Positions 53,902 to 62,390 of a stretch of 64,000 nt of DNA are shown in pieces (the first letter of the stretch is position 1; every line of letters begins with the position of its first letter). Origin of the DNA: Flagellimonas meridianipacifica. Lineage in GTDB: Bacteria; Bacteroidota; Bacteroidia; Flavobacteriales; Flavobacteriaceae. Made by a program: the position numbers and the translations under genes. The DNA is taken from the NCBI RefSeq assembly GCF_003001695.1, contig NZ_PVYX01000001.1:1054001-1118000 (forward strand). The letters run 5' to 3'. Under the pieces are notes generated by a model that was not told the origin of the DNA, ran no database searches, and was given only the letters and a program-made list of their open reading frames with translations.

Positions 53902-56226
53902 ATGGCGAAAAAAACAAAGAAAAATCAACCACAAGGCTTTGGAAAGTACATCAAGTGGTTCTGGATTCTTTTTGGGGCCGGAATGTTTGCAGTACTCTTA
54001 CTGTTCTTGTTGGCTTCATGGGGTGCATTTGGCACCATGCCCACCTTTGAGCATTTGGAAAATCCAAATACCAACCTGGCCACTGAAATAATCTCCTCAG
54101 ATGGAGAGACTCTGGGAAAGTTTTATTTGGATGACAATAGAACACCGGTGCCTTTTAGCGAACTTCCAGAAAACCTGGTCAACGCATTGGTGGCCACTGA
54201 AGATGCCCGTTATTTTGAACATTCTGGTATCGACGCCAGAGGGACGATAAGAGCGGTAGCTTTTTTAGGAAGTAAAGGTGGTGCCAGTACAATATCTCAG
54301 CAACTATCCAAATTGCTCTTTACCAAAAAACCTTCTGGAGGTTTTGGAAGAATAGTACAGAAAATCAAGGAATGGGTGATTGCCACCCGTCTTGAAAGAC
54401 AATACACCAAAGAGGAGATTGTTCAAATGTATCTGAACCAATATGATTTTGGGTATGCAGCTGATGGTATACGTTCGGCAGCCCGGATTTATTTTGGCAA
54501 GGAACCCAACGAGTTAAAAACAGAGGAATCTGCTGTGTTGGTAGGGATGTTGAAAAACTCTTCCCTGTACAATCCTATTCGAAGAGAAGAACTCGTATTA
54601 AATAGAAGGAATACGGTTTTGGGGCAAATGGCCAAATACGGGTACATCACTGAAATGGAAAAAGATTCTTTGCAGGCATTGGAAATGGATTTGAATTTTA
54701 GTCCAGAGTCACACCGTGAAGGACTGGCCACCTATTTTAGAATGTACCTGCAGCGTTACTTGAACAAATGGATTGACGAAAATCCAAAGCCTGATGGAGA
54801 AAAGTATAACATTTATCTGGACGGATTAAAGGTGTACACCACCGTGGATTCAAGAATGCAGAAAAACGCAGAAGATGCTGTTCAAGAACACATGAAACGA
54901 CTTCAAGCCGAGTTTTTTCATCAGAACACACCGGACAGAAATCCAACAGCTCCTTTCTTGGAACTGGAATCTTTCGAGATTGATAATATAATGGAAAGGG
55001 CCATGAAAGTTTCTGCGCGATGGAAGGCTATGAAACGGCAGGGCGTATCTGAAAATGAAATTCGAGCTTCATTCCGCAAAAAAACGGAAATGACCGTTTT
55101 TGATTGGAACAGTGATTCCTTCGAAAAAGACACCATAATGACCCCTATGGATTCTATCCGGTATTACAAGACCTTTTTGCGTACCGCAATGATGTCCATG
55201 GAACCCCAAACTGGTCATGTTAAAGCCTGGGTTGGAGGAATAGACTATAAGCACTTTCAATATGACAATGTGATTCAAGGGGCAAGACAGGCAGGGTCAA
55301 CATTCAAGCCTTTTGTGTATGCAGCCGCTATTGACCAGCTGAGGTATTCTCCTTGTGATTCTCTGCCAGATAATCAATATTGTATAGAACCGCTTAAGCA
55401 TGGTAACCCAGAGGCATGGTGCCCTAAAAATTCGGACGGTAAATATTCTGGTGAAAACTTGACATTAAAAAAGGCTTTAGCAAACTCCATTAATACAATT
55501 ACCGCGCAGTTAATTGATAAAGTGGGTCCATCATCAGTAGCTAGTATTGCCAAAAACATGGGATTAACACGAGAAATTCCGGAAGTCCCATCAATAGCTT
55601 TGGGAACACCGGATTTTAATGTGTATGAAATGGTGGGGGCCTATGGCACTTTTGCGAATCAAGGGGTTTATGTGAAGCCGGTAATGGTAACCAGAATTGA
55701 AGATAAAAATGGAACGGTGCTTTATGAATATATGCCGGAGACCAAGGATGTTCTGAGCAAGGATGTTGCCTATGCTATGGTCAATCTTATGGAAGGGGTA
55801 ACACGATATGGCTCTGGAGGAAGACTAAGACATTCCTTTGCTAAAAATCAAAGTGTGTACAAAGAGATAATCACAGGATATCCCTATGAGCTCACCAATC
55901 CAATCGCAGGAAAAACGGGAACTACTCAGAACCAGAGTGATGGTTGGTTTATGGGCATGGTGCCAAACTTGGTGACAGGAGTTTGGGTTGGTGGCGAAGA
56001 CAGAGCTGCGCATTTTTCTAGATTGGCTTATGGACAGGGGGCATCGATGGCTTTACCTATTTGGGCGCTGTATATGAAGAAGAATTACGCGAACGAAGAA
56101 CTAGGAGTTTCCCAAGGCGAGTTCGAAGAACCGGAGGATTTATCAATAAATGTGGACTGCACCAAGGTCTTGGAAGAAATCCAAAAAGAACTGGATACCG
56201 AGGACGATCTTGAACTGGATTTCTAG
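53902..56226 (+). CDS. Penicillin-binding protein 1A (transglycosylase/transpeptidase)
   Basis: 774 residues from ATG 53902. One N-terminal membrane helix ~18-41. GT51 domain with catalytic E100 in TEDARYFEHSG and GGASTISQQLSKLLF. Transpeptidase: S466-T-F-K in AGSTFKPF, SxN as ANSINTI, KTG in AGKTGTTQNQSDGW near 671. Acts on lipid II in the periplasm. Starts 1 base after gldH. Followed by a terminator at 56248. Confidence 0.95.
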   Translation: MAKKTKKNQPQGFGKYIKWFWILFGAGMFAVLLLFLLASWGAFGTMPTFEHLENPNTNLATEIISSDGETLGKFYLDDNRTPVPFSELPENLVNALVATEDARYFEHSGIDARGTIRAVAFLGSKGGASTISQQLSKLLFTKKPSGGFGRIVQKIKEWVIATRLERQYTKEEIVQMYLNQYDFGYAADGIRSAARIYFGKEPNELKTEESAVLVGMLKNSSLYNPIRREELVLNRRNTVLGQMAKYGYITEMEKDSLQALEMDLNFSPESHREGLATYFRMYLQRYLNKWIDENPKPDGEKYNIYLDGLKVYTTVDSRMQKNAEDAVQEHMKRLQAEFFHQNTPDRNPTAPFLELESFEIDNIMERAMKVSARWKAMKRQGVSENEIRASFRKKTEMTVFDWNSDSFEKDTIMTPMDSIRYYKTFLRTAMMSMEPQTGHVKAWVGGIDYKHFQYDNVIQGARQAGSTFKPFVYAAAIDQLRYSPCDSLPDNQYCIEPLKHGNPEAWCPKNSDGKYSGENLTLKKALANSINTITAQLIDKVGPSSVASIAKNMGLTREIPEVPSIALGTPDFNVYEMVGAYGTFANQGVYVKPVMVTRIEDKNGTVLYEYMPETKDVLSKDVAYAMVNLMEGVTRYGSGGRLRHSFAKNQSVYKEIITGYPYELTNPIAGKTGTTQNQSDGWFMGMVPNLVTGVWVGGEDRAAHFSRLAYGQGASMALPIWALYMKKNYANEELGVSQGEFEEPEDLSINVDCTKVLEEIQKELDTEDDLELDF

Positions 56227-56247
56227 TTATATCAGCTAAAAAACTTG

Positions 56248-56280
56248 AGCCCTAAGAAACTTTAATCTTGGGGCTTTTTT
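56248..56280 (+). terminator. Intrinsic terminator after pbp1A
   Basis: AGCCCTAAGA (56248-56257) pairs with TCTTGGGGCT (56266-56275; one G-U), followed by TTTTT. Confidence 0.85.
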
Positions 56281-56323
56281 ATTTATATCGTATTTTGAAA
56301 AACCTTTAAAAAGAAATGGAAAT

Positions 56324-57025
56324 ATGATAAAAAAAACAGTCCCAAATGTTGAGGAAGCCTTGAAAGGGGTAGCAAATGGAATGACATTTATGCTGGGGGG
56401 CTTTGGCCTCTGTGGCATCCCCGAAAATGCCATTGCGGAGTTGGTAAAACTGGGCGTAAAGGATATTACATGCATTTCAAACAATGCCGGGGTTGATGAT
56501 TTTGGATTGGGATTGTTGCTACATAATAAACAAATCAAAAAAATGGTGTCTTCCTATGTGGGCGAAAACGACGAATTTGAGAGACAAATGCTTAGTGGAG
56601 AGCTGGAGGTGGAATTAACCCCTCAAGGTACATTGGCAGAAAAATGTAGAGCGGCTCAAGCAGGATTTCCTGCATTCTACACACCTGCGGGGTATGGAAC
56701 GGAGGTCGCAGAAGGAAAGGAAACCCGAGAGTTTGATGGGAAGATGTATGTATTGGAGCCAGCATTTAAGGCGGATTTTTCTTTTGTAAAGGCCTGGAAA
56801 GGTGATGAGGCAGGGAACCTTATTTTCAAAGGAACAGCAAGAAACTTTAATCCTTGTATGTGCGGAGCGGCCAAAATTACGGTGGCAGAAGTGGAAGAAC
56901 TGCTTCCAGCAGGTAGTTTGGACCCCAATGAAATCCATATACCGGGAATATTTGTGCAACGTATTTTTCAAGGAGAGCACTACGAAAAACGAATTGAACA
57001 ACGAACCGTTAGGGCCAAAGCATAA
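56324..57025 (+). CDS. scoA: 3-oxoacid CoA-transferase subunit A
   Basis: 233 residues. Family I CoA-transferase alpha signature [13 protein letters not shown] near 26-38 and [15 protein letters not shown]. Also [15 protein letters not shown]. Pairs with scoB 3 bases downstream to move CoA from succinyl-CoA to acetoacetate, entering ketone-body or branched amino-acid breakdown. Confidence 0.94.
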   Translation: MIKKTVPNVEEALKGVANGMTFMLGGFGLCGIPENAIAELVKLGVKDITCISNNAGVDDFGLGLLLHNKQIKKMVSSYVGENDEFERQMLSGELEVELTPQGTLAEKCRAAQAGFPAFYTPAGYGTEVAEGKETREFDGKMYVLEPAFKADFSFVKAWKGDEAGNLIFKGTARNFNPCMCGAAKITVAEVEELLPAGSLDPNEIHIPGIFVQRIFQGEHYEKRIEQRTVRAKA

Positions 57026-57028
57026 AAT

Positions 57029-57682
57029 ATGTTAGATAAAAACGGAATAGCACAGCGTATTGCAAAAGAAGTAAAGGACGGATATTATGTCAATTTAGGG
57101 ATTGGCATACCCACTTTGGTGGCGAATTTTGTACGAGAGGACATTAGTGTGGAGTTTCAAAGCGAGAACGGCGTTTTGGGCATGGGTCCTTTCCCTTTCG
57201 AAGGAGAGGAAGATGCAGACATCATCAATGCGGGGAAGCAGACCATAACCACCTTGCCAGGGGCTTCTTTTTTTGATTCTGCATTAAGTTTTGGAATGAT
57301 TCGTGGCCAACATGTGGACCTTACCATCTTGGGAGCCATGGAAGTTGCAGAGAATGGTGACATTGCCAATTGGAAGATACCTGGCAAAATGGTAAAAGGT
57401 ATGGGAGGTGCTATGGATTTGGTGGCCTCCGCAGAAAACATCATTGTAGCCATGATGCACACCAACAAGGCGGGAAAATCAAAACTGCTTAAAAGATGTA
57501 CCTTGCCTTTAACTGGTGTGGGATGTGTGAAAAAGATAGTTACAAATTTGGCCGTTCTGGAAGTCACTCCGGATGGTTTTAAACTCTTGGAGCGTGCACC
57601 TGGAATAAGCACCCAAGAAATCGAAAGGGCAACGGAAGGAAACCTGATTATTGAAGGAAATATACCAGAAATGGTGCTATAA
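57029..57682 (+). CDS. scoB: 3-oxoacid CoA-transferase subunit B
   Basis: 217 residues. Catalytic Glu in SENGVLGMGP near residue 46 and LGIGIPTLVANF. GGAMDLVASAENIIVAM and LTGVGCVKKIVTNLAV are beta-chain blocks. Gap of 3 bp from scoA. Confidence 0.94.
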   Translation: MLDKNGIAQRIAKEVKDGYYVNLGIGIPTLVANFVREDISVEFQSENGVLGMGPFPFEGEEDADIINAGKQTITTLPGASFFDSALSFGMIRGQHVDLTILGAMEVAENGDIANWKIPGKMVKGMGGAMDLVASAENIIVAMMHTNKAGKSKLLKRCTLPLTGVGCVKKIVTNLAVLEVTPDGFKLLERAPGISTQEIERATEGNLIIEGNIPEMVL

Positions 57683-57754
57683 GGGCCTTAACACCGTTCA
57701 CAACAAAAACTTTGGGTTACACAACATTCATTTCGTTAGGAAAAAAACAAAAAA

Positions 57755-57762
57755 TACCTTTG
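57755..57762 (+). promoter_or_regulatory. -7 box of the 35-residue ORF unit
   Basis: TACCTTTG, an exact TAnnTTTG match. Predicted start near 57769 and a ~38-base leader to the ATG at 57807. No clean -33 TTG. Confidence 0.6.
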
Positions 57763-57806
57763 AATTGTTCGATTTTTTCGACAAATTGTAATCCTAAATT
57801 TTTACC

Positions 57807-57914
57807 ATGGCATCCAAATTAAACACCACTGCAACGGAAGACACTGTACAAGTGTACCGAAACGATTTTCTAACCGGTTTTGTGTTATTGATAAGAAAGC
57901 TTTTTATGCTTTAA
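57807..57914 (+). CDS. 35-residue small protein, unknown
   Basis: ATG 57807 to TAA 57912-57914. The product begins MASKLNTTATEDTVQVYRND and ends in a hydrophobic stretch (FLTGFVLLIRKLFML), suggesting a small membrane-associated peptide. It has its own -7 box (57755) and a good terminator (57941), with nothing else between, so the transcript appears made for it. No homologue recognised by eye. Confidence 0.6.
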   Translation: MASKLNTTATEDTVQVYRNDFLTGFVLLIRKLFML

Positions 57915-57940
57915 GAACTGAACTAGATAAGAAATTTTGA

Positions 57941-57968
57941 AGCTGACTGTAGAGTCGGCTTTTTTTTT
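57941..57968 (+). terminator. Terminator of the 35-residue ORF unit
   Basis: AGCTGAC (57941-57947) pairs with GTCGGCT (57954-57960; one G-U), loop TGTAGA, followed by an eight-base T run (57961-57968). Confidence 0.85.
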
Positions 57969-57985
57969 GCATTATTTTGAGGTCT

Positions 57986-58507
57986 ATGGAGCTTGAACTT
58001 AGAAAATGTAACCTATCCGATTTGGAAATGCTTTTGTGGATTTCAAAAAAGACTTTTGAAGACACATTTGAAACAGATAATGATCCCCATGAGTTTCGTA
58101 AATATGTAGCACATGCCTTTACCCGGAAAAAATTGAAAAATGAACTTCAGAACAAAGCTTCGGATTTCTATTTTGTATTGGAAAAAGATGAGTTGGTCGG
58201 ATATTTAAAATTGAATCAAGCTGGAGCACAAACTGATGTAAAAGATAAGAATTCAATAGAATTGGAACGTATTTATGTTCTGGTAGAACACCAAGGTAAA
58301 AAGTTCGGACGTTGGATGCTCGATAAGGCAATCCAATTATCTAAGGACCAAAAAGGGGTTTATTTTATGTGGTTAGGGGTTTGGGAACATAATACCAAGG
58401 CTATTCGGTTTTACGAAAGAAATGGCTTCCACAAGTTTGGAGAGCATTCATTTTTTATGGGAAAAGACGAACAAACAGACTGGTTGATGCGATTAGATTT
58501 TGAGTAA
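57986..58507 (+). CDS. GNAT family N-acetyltransferase
   Basis: 173 residues from ATG 57986; an in-frame TTG at 57977 is rejected. Acetyl-CoA binding motif A is LERIYVLVEHQGKKFGRWML (Q-x-x-G-x-G/K variant), then FYERNGFHKFGEHSFFMG (motif B). Substrate unknown. The last 15 bases overlap the convergent HTH gene. Confidence 0.9.
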   Translation: MELELRKCNLSDLEMLLWISKKTFEDTFETDNDPHEFRKYVAHAFTRKKLKNELQNKASDFYFVLEKDELVGYLKLNQAGAQTDVKDKNSIELERIYVLVEHQGKKFGRWMLDKAIQLSKDQKGVYFMWLGVWEHNTKAIRFYERNGFHKFGEHSFFMGKDEQTDWLMRLDFE

Positions 58508-58813
58508 TCCATCCAAAAACAAAATATCGCCATCTGCTTGAAGTTTTAAGGCTATCGAATTTTCAAATGCGGTATGAATGAGCAGGGAAATGGCCTTCGC
58601 ATTGGTCTTTGTTAGACTATTCGTTCTATAGACAACGTCTCTAATTGTGGAAAAGCTAACGTTTACTCTTGAGGCGATGTTGGCGTAATCATTCTTGGTA
58701 ACATTTCTACGAAGAATGGTGGAAAGTTGTTCGCTAATGGGTTTTCCGTAGTCTTCTTTGGAAAAAATAGCATCGCTTTTAATAACTAGATCAAGTTTTT
58801 TGATTGAACCCAT
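58493..58813 (-). CDS. Small putative DNA-binding protein (HTH)
   Basis: 106 residues. The middle reads as a helix-turn-helix: NDYANIASRVNVSFSTIRDV, with Ala, Val/Val and Ser-x-x-Thr-I at HTH positions. No other domain. Divergent from the S24 repressor at 58956 with a 142-bp region between, resembling a cro/cI pair. Family not identified. Overlaps the 3' end of the GNAT gene by 15 bases. Confidence 0.6.
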   Translation of the reverse strand: MGSIKKLDLVIKSDAIFSKEDYGKPISEQLSTILRRNVTKNDYANIASRVNVSFSTIRDVVYRTNSLTKTNAKAISLLIHTAFENSIALKLQADGDILFLDGLLKI

Positions 58814-58844
58814 ATTGATGTTTTAGTGGTTTATCAATTCATAT

Positions 58845-58875
58845 GTTGGGGTCAAATCCTAGTTTTCTATATTTG
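58845..58875 (+). promoter_or_regulatory. Complete promoter for the S24-type regulator
   Basis: A -33 TTG (58845-58847), 20-base spacer and -7 TATATTTG (58868-58875), the full Bacteroidota consensus. Predicted 5' leader is about 74 bases. Confidence 0.65.
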
Positions 58876-58943
58876 GTCTGTAACCCAATTACAGAAATGT
58901 AAGGTCTAGCTGCGCAGAATCAAATATATGAAAATAATTGCGG

Positions 58944-58955
58944 ATTCTATAGAAT
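58944..58955. promoter_or_regulatory. Perfect 12-bp palindrome at the S24-regulator start (possible operator)
   Basis: ATTCTATAGAAT is self-complementary and abuts the ATG at 58956. Placement over the start and the presence of a CI-like protein suggest autoregulation; not shown. Confidence 0.45.
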
Positions 58956-59663
58956 ATGCAGATAATTAAAGAGTTTAGAAAAAAGAAGGGGGCGACCCAA
59001 ACAGATTTGGCAAAAGCGGTAGGGGTAAGTCTCCGTACCATCCAGACGTATGAACAGGAAAACGCAAATATTCCAACGAAAAATCTAAATAAAATTGCGG
59101 CTTTTTTTGATTTAAACGTCGCGGATTTATACATCCACAAAATAAATGACGAAGAGGCCACTTATGCTAAACGAAAGCCATTTGATCATTTTGGAAGTAG
59201 GTGCTATCCTTTAGATTTTGGTAAATACTTTGTTGTAGTACCATTGCTCTTAGCCGAAATCCAGCCCGAATATGTAAAGAACGTAGAGGATCAAGAGAAT
59301 GCCAAGGGTAAAATGAAGTCAGGTTTTGTAGTGGAAACGCTATCTGAAAGTTCATATAAAGCATTCGAAATTACCGGAGATTCTATGGATGATGGGACTA
59401 TTGATTCCATCCCGAACAAATCCATTGTTCTTGGTGTGGAGTATTCCAAGAAGGAGATATTCAAAGAACCGGAATCCTTCATTGATACCGTTATGGTATT
59501 GGTATTGCCCGAAAGAATTACTTGTAAAAAAATCATTGGGGTTGATATGAATCAAAAAACAATAAGTTGTACCCATTTAAATGGTTCTCCCGAGTTTAGT
59601 GATTTTGAGTTACCGATAAGTAATGTGCAGCAGCTCTTTAAGGTGGTCAAAAAGCAGCTTTAA
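58956..59663 (+). CDS. XRE HTH + S24 (LexA/CI-like) regulator
   Basis: 235 residues. XRE HTH residues 1-60 (KKKGATQTDLAKAVGVSLRTI). The C-terminal domain has EITGDSMDDGTID, the Ser of a LexA/UmuD-type serine-lysine protease; the partner Lys is likely in ITCKKIIG. Such proteins self-cleave when RecA filaments form. The usual Ala-Gly cleavage site is not obvious. Divergent from a small HTH gene; overlaps vsr (opposite strand) by 17 bases. Confidence 0.85.
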   Translation: MQIIKEFRKKKGATQTDLAKAVGVSLRTIQTYEQENANIPTKNLNKIAAFFDLNVADLYIHKINDEEATYAKRKPFDHFGSRCYPLDFGKYFVVVPLLLAEIQPEYVKNVEDQENAKGKMKSGFVVETLSESSYKAFEITGDSMDDGTIDSIPNKSIVLGVEYSKKEIFKEPESFIDTVMVLVLPERITCKKIIGVDMNQKTISCTHLNGSPEFSDFELPISNVQQLFKVVKKQL

Positions 59664-60126
59664 TGTCACTTAAATGATCCAATACTTCGTCTAGACATTC
59701 ACTAAGATGTTTTTTGACATCATTTTCCCAAAAACGAAAAACGGTATAGCCCATCTGTTTTAATTGTTCATTCACTTCTAGGTCCCTTTGGATGTTCCGT
59801 TCTATTTTTGGAATCCAGAACTCTCTATTACTTTTTATCTTATGTTTTCTCTCATCCCAGTTATGTCCATGCCAGAATTCGCCATCGATAAAAATCACAG
59901 TTTTGTATTTTTTTAAAGCGATATCAGGTTTCCCTATTAACTTTTTATAATCAATACGGTATCTGTATCCTGCCTCCCAAAGGGCCTTTCTAAATAGTAA
60001 CTCAGGTTTGGTATTCTTTCCACGAATCTTGCTCATAATTTTAGAACGCTCAGGTGTAGTGTAAAACCCAGATTCCTCATTGAAACGAGGAACTTTAATA
60101 CGCTCTTTGGAATTATAATCGGCCAT
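59647..60126 (-). CDS. vsr: Very short patch repair endonuclease (Vsr)
   Basis: 159 residues. Family blocks: SKIMSKIRGKNTKPELLFRK, the active D in IGKPDIAL, FIDGEFWHGHNW with the metal/zinc-type residues, and a IERNIQRDLEVNEQL helix. Cuts at T:G mismatches from 5-methylcytosine deamination. No Dcm-type methylase is in the window, so its partner is absent or remote. Overlaps the S24 regulator tail. Confidence 0.92.
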   Translation of the reverse strand: MADYNSKERIKVPRFNEESGFYTTPERSKIMSKIRGKNTKPELLFRKALWEAGYRYRIDYKKLIGKPDIALKKYKTVIFIDGEFWHGHNWDERKHKIKSNREFWIPKIERNIQRDLEVNEQLKQMGYTVFRFWENDVKKHLSECLDEVLDHLSDIKAAF

Positions 60127-60152
60127 CGGAAAGATTTAAAAATAGTTGAACT

Positions 60153-62294
60153 TTAGGGGTTGTCTGGTAGAGCAAAGGCAATAATCTTGTTTCCTTTTGG
60201 GGTTCCCAGTTTTTCTCCCCCACAAGCCAAGGCTATATATTGTTTGTTGTTTACCTGATAGGTGGCAGGCGTAGCAAAAGAGGCAGCTGGTAATTTATAC
60301 TGCCATAGCAGTTTTCCATTATGACGATCAAATATCCTGAAAAAACCATCTTTGGTTCCAGCTATAAAAAGGAGGCCATTTTCAGTTATAATGGGTCCTC
60401 CATAACTTTCACATCCTGTATGTTCTCCTGTTTTATTTTCCAGTCCGGGAGTATCCCCAAGGGTAATGGACCATACATAGTCTCCAGTGTTCATATTGAT
60501 GGCATGTAAGGTTCCCCATGGAGGGTCAATTGCCGGAAGGCCATTGCTGTCCAAGAATTTGGTATAGCCCAAATGGCGATAAGGCAGTTTTGGGTATTCA
60601 TCCCTATTGTTTGAAGTAACCTCCATCTTATCTGGTTCATCATACAGGAAAGCAATAAGACCATCTACTTCCTCATCACTTAGCTGCGGAAAACCAACCA
60701 TCATGCCCTTTCCTTTTTGGATGATTTGTTTTGTTTCCAATTCTGATAGTTTTGTTTTAAGCCCAACTAGGGAGGGATACCCACTTTGAATAGCACCTTC
60801 GCGATTTCGCTGATGGCATACACTACAATATTTGGCATACAGACTTTTTCCTGTAATGGCATCGTTTTCAGCTGGAGTTAGTGAATCTTTACCCATTCGC
60901 AGTATAAATGGCATTTCATTGGAGTTGACATAAAGTATTCCGTTTTCGGGGTCTACACCTGCACCTCCCCATTCTGCGCCTCCATCGTACCCAGGAAGCA
61001 GCAAAACTGGGTCAAGCGAAGGCGGCGCATAAACAGCATTGTTGGCTTGCTCCAGCATCCTTTTGAGTTCTTCTTTGTTTGGCGCAAAAGGGCTAATGTT
61101 TTCTAAGGAGATTTCATTGGATTGCCTAGCAAAAGGTTTGGGCTTTACTGGAAATGGTTGGGTAGGCCATGTTTCTTCGCCTGTTAAAGAGGATTGGGGA
61201 ACTTTACGTTCCTCAACATTAAATAGGGGTTCACCCGTTAATCTATTAAAAGCAAAAACATATCCTTGTTTGGTTACTTGAACAACGGCAGGTATCGATT
61301 TTCCATTATTGCTTAACATCATCAAATTGGGAGGAGCAGGTGGGTCGCGGTCCCAAACATCATGATGTGTAAATTGGAAGTGCCATAGGAGGTTACCAGT
61401 GTTTACATCCAAGGCTAATAAAGAATTGGCATAAAGATTTTCTCCTTTTCGAATGCCTCCGTAAAAATCTGGGGCAGCAGAACCCGTAGGAACATAAAGA
61501 ATTTCGTTTTCAGCATCAAGGGCCATTCCAGCCCAGTTATTGGCTCCACCTACGTGTCCTTTTTGAATTGACTCTTCATCTTTCCAGGTTTTGTATGCGG
61601 GATCTTCAGGTAAGGGAATGGTATGGAAGACCCAGGCTAGAGCACCGGTCTCCACATTAAGGGCCATAAGGTTACCGGGAGCAGCGCCGATATCTTCCGA
61701 AACACGCAAGGGCATGATAATCTTATCCTCGTGGATGATACCTGGAGTATTGGATATGACAAATTTCTCTTTGGCTGAATCTGGAAGTCCTGACCTCAAA
61801 TCTATGGAACCCTTATTCCCGAAGGAAGAAATAGGCTCTCCGGTTAGGGCATTAAGTGCCCAAAGTTGTGAGCCTCGAGTAAATAAAATCCGTTTGTCCT
61901 CTCCTTTTGACCAATAGGTTACCCCTCTGCTTGTAGAATGCCAAGCTTCCAATTTTTCACCAAATTGCCAGACCTGTTCTCCAGTCGCTGCATGTAACGC
62001 CACAACGCGTAAAGCTGCCGTAACACCATAAAGCAGGGTATCCACAACAATTGGATTCATTTGCATCTGTCCAAAATCTTCAGATTCGTATTCCCAGGCT
62101 ATTTTTAAGGAGGAAACGTTTGTCGAATCGATTTCGTTAAGTGTGGTAAAGTGAGTGTTGGCTTTATCACCGAGATACGTGCTCCATGTCTCGTATGTAG
62201 ATGTTTCCTTTTGTTTTGAACAACCAGCAATAAAAGCCAACGAAAGTAGGAGTGGCAAAAGCAAGCCTCTTATGAGAGGACGATGAATAAGCAT
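60153..62294 (-). CDS. PQQ-dependent dehydrogenase with inserted cytochrome c domain
   Basis: 713 residues. Lipid Cys in LSLAFIAGC near 25. Eight-blade quinoprotein propeller (W-x-F/W motifs, GANNWAGMALDAENEILYVP, GAEWGGAGVDPENGILYVN). A c-type haem motif C-S-V-C-H near 488 lies within the propeller sequence rather than at an end. Likely a periplasmic alcohol or aldose dehydrogenase feeding electrons to cytochrome c. Pyrroloquinoline quinone synthesis genes are not seen. Downstream of sdhB and separated by a terminator. Confidence 0.9.
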   Translation of the reverse strand: MLIHRPLIRGLLLPLLLSLAFIAGCSKQKETSTYETWSTYLGDKANTHFTTLNEIDSTNVSSLKIAWEYESEDFGQMQMNPIVVDTLLYGVTAALRVVALHAATGEQVWQFGEKLEAWHSTSRGVTYWSKGEDKRILFTRGSQLWALNALTGEPISSFGNKGSIDLRSGLPDSAKEKFVISNTPGIIHEDKIIMPLRVSEDIGAAPGNLMALNVETGALAWVFHTIPLPEDPAYKTWKDEESIQKGHVGGANNWAGMALDAENEILYVPTGSAAPDFYGGIRKGENLYANSLLALDVNTGNLLWHFQFTHHDVWDRDPPAPPNLMMLSNNGKSIPAVVQVTKQGYVFAFNRLTGEPLFNVEERKVPQSSLTGEETWPTQPFPVKPKPFARQSNEISLENISPFAPNKEELKRMLEQANNAVYAPPSLDPVLLLPGYDGGAEWGGAGVDPENGILYVNSNEMPFILRMGKDSLTPAENDAITGKSLYAKYCSVCHQRNREGAIQSGYPSLVGLKTKLSELETKQIIQKGKGMMVGFPQLSDEEVDGLIAFLYDEPDKMEVTSNNRDEYPKLPYRHLGYTKFLDSNGLPAIDPPWGTLHAINMNTGDYVWSITLGDTPGLENKTGEHTGCESYGGPIITENGLLFIAGTKDGFFRIFDRHNGKLLWQYKLPAASFATPATYQVNNKQYIALACGGEKLGTPKGNKIIAFALPDNP

Positions 62295-62321
62295 AAAGTG
62301 TTTTGGTTTAGTATGTAAGAT

Positions 62322-62356
62322 AAAAAAAACCCAAACTCCATTTGGAATTTGGGCTT
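62322..62356 (-). terminator. Intrinsic terminator of the sdh operon
   Basis: Minus-strand stem AAGCCCAAATTCC/GGAGTTTGGGTT with one bulge, followed by a run of T (62322-62329). Lies 35 bases beyond the sdhB stop. Confidence 0.85.
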
Positions 62357-62390
62357 TGTTATTTGAACTCCTGGATTACAGGAATAAATG

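Noticed and set aside
53261..53932. 223-residue minus-strand ORF
   Set aside because: Complete antisense shadow of gldH and the ricT end; gldH has a clear lipoprotein signal and family match.
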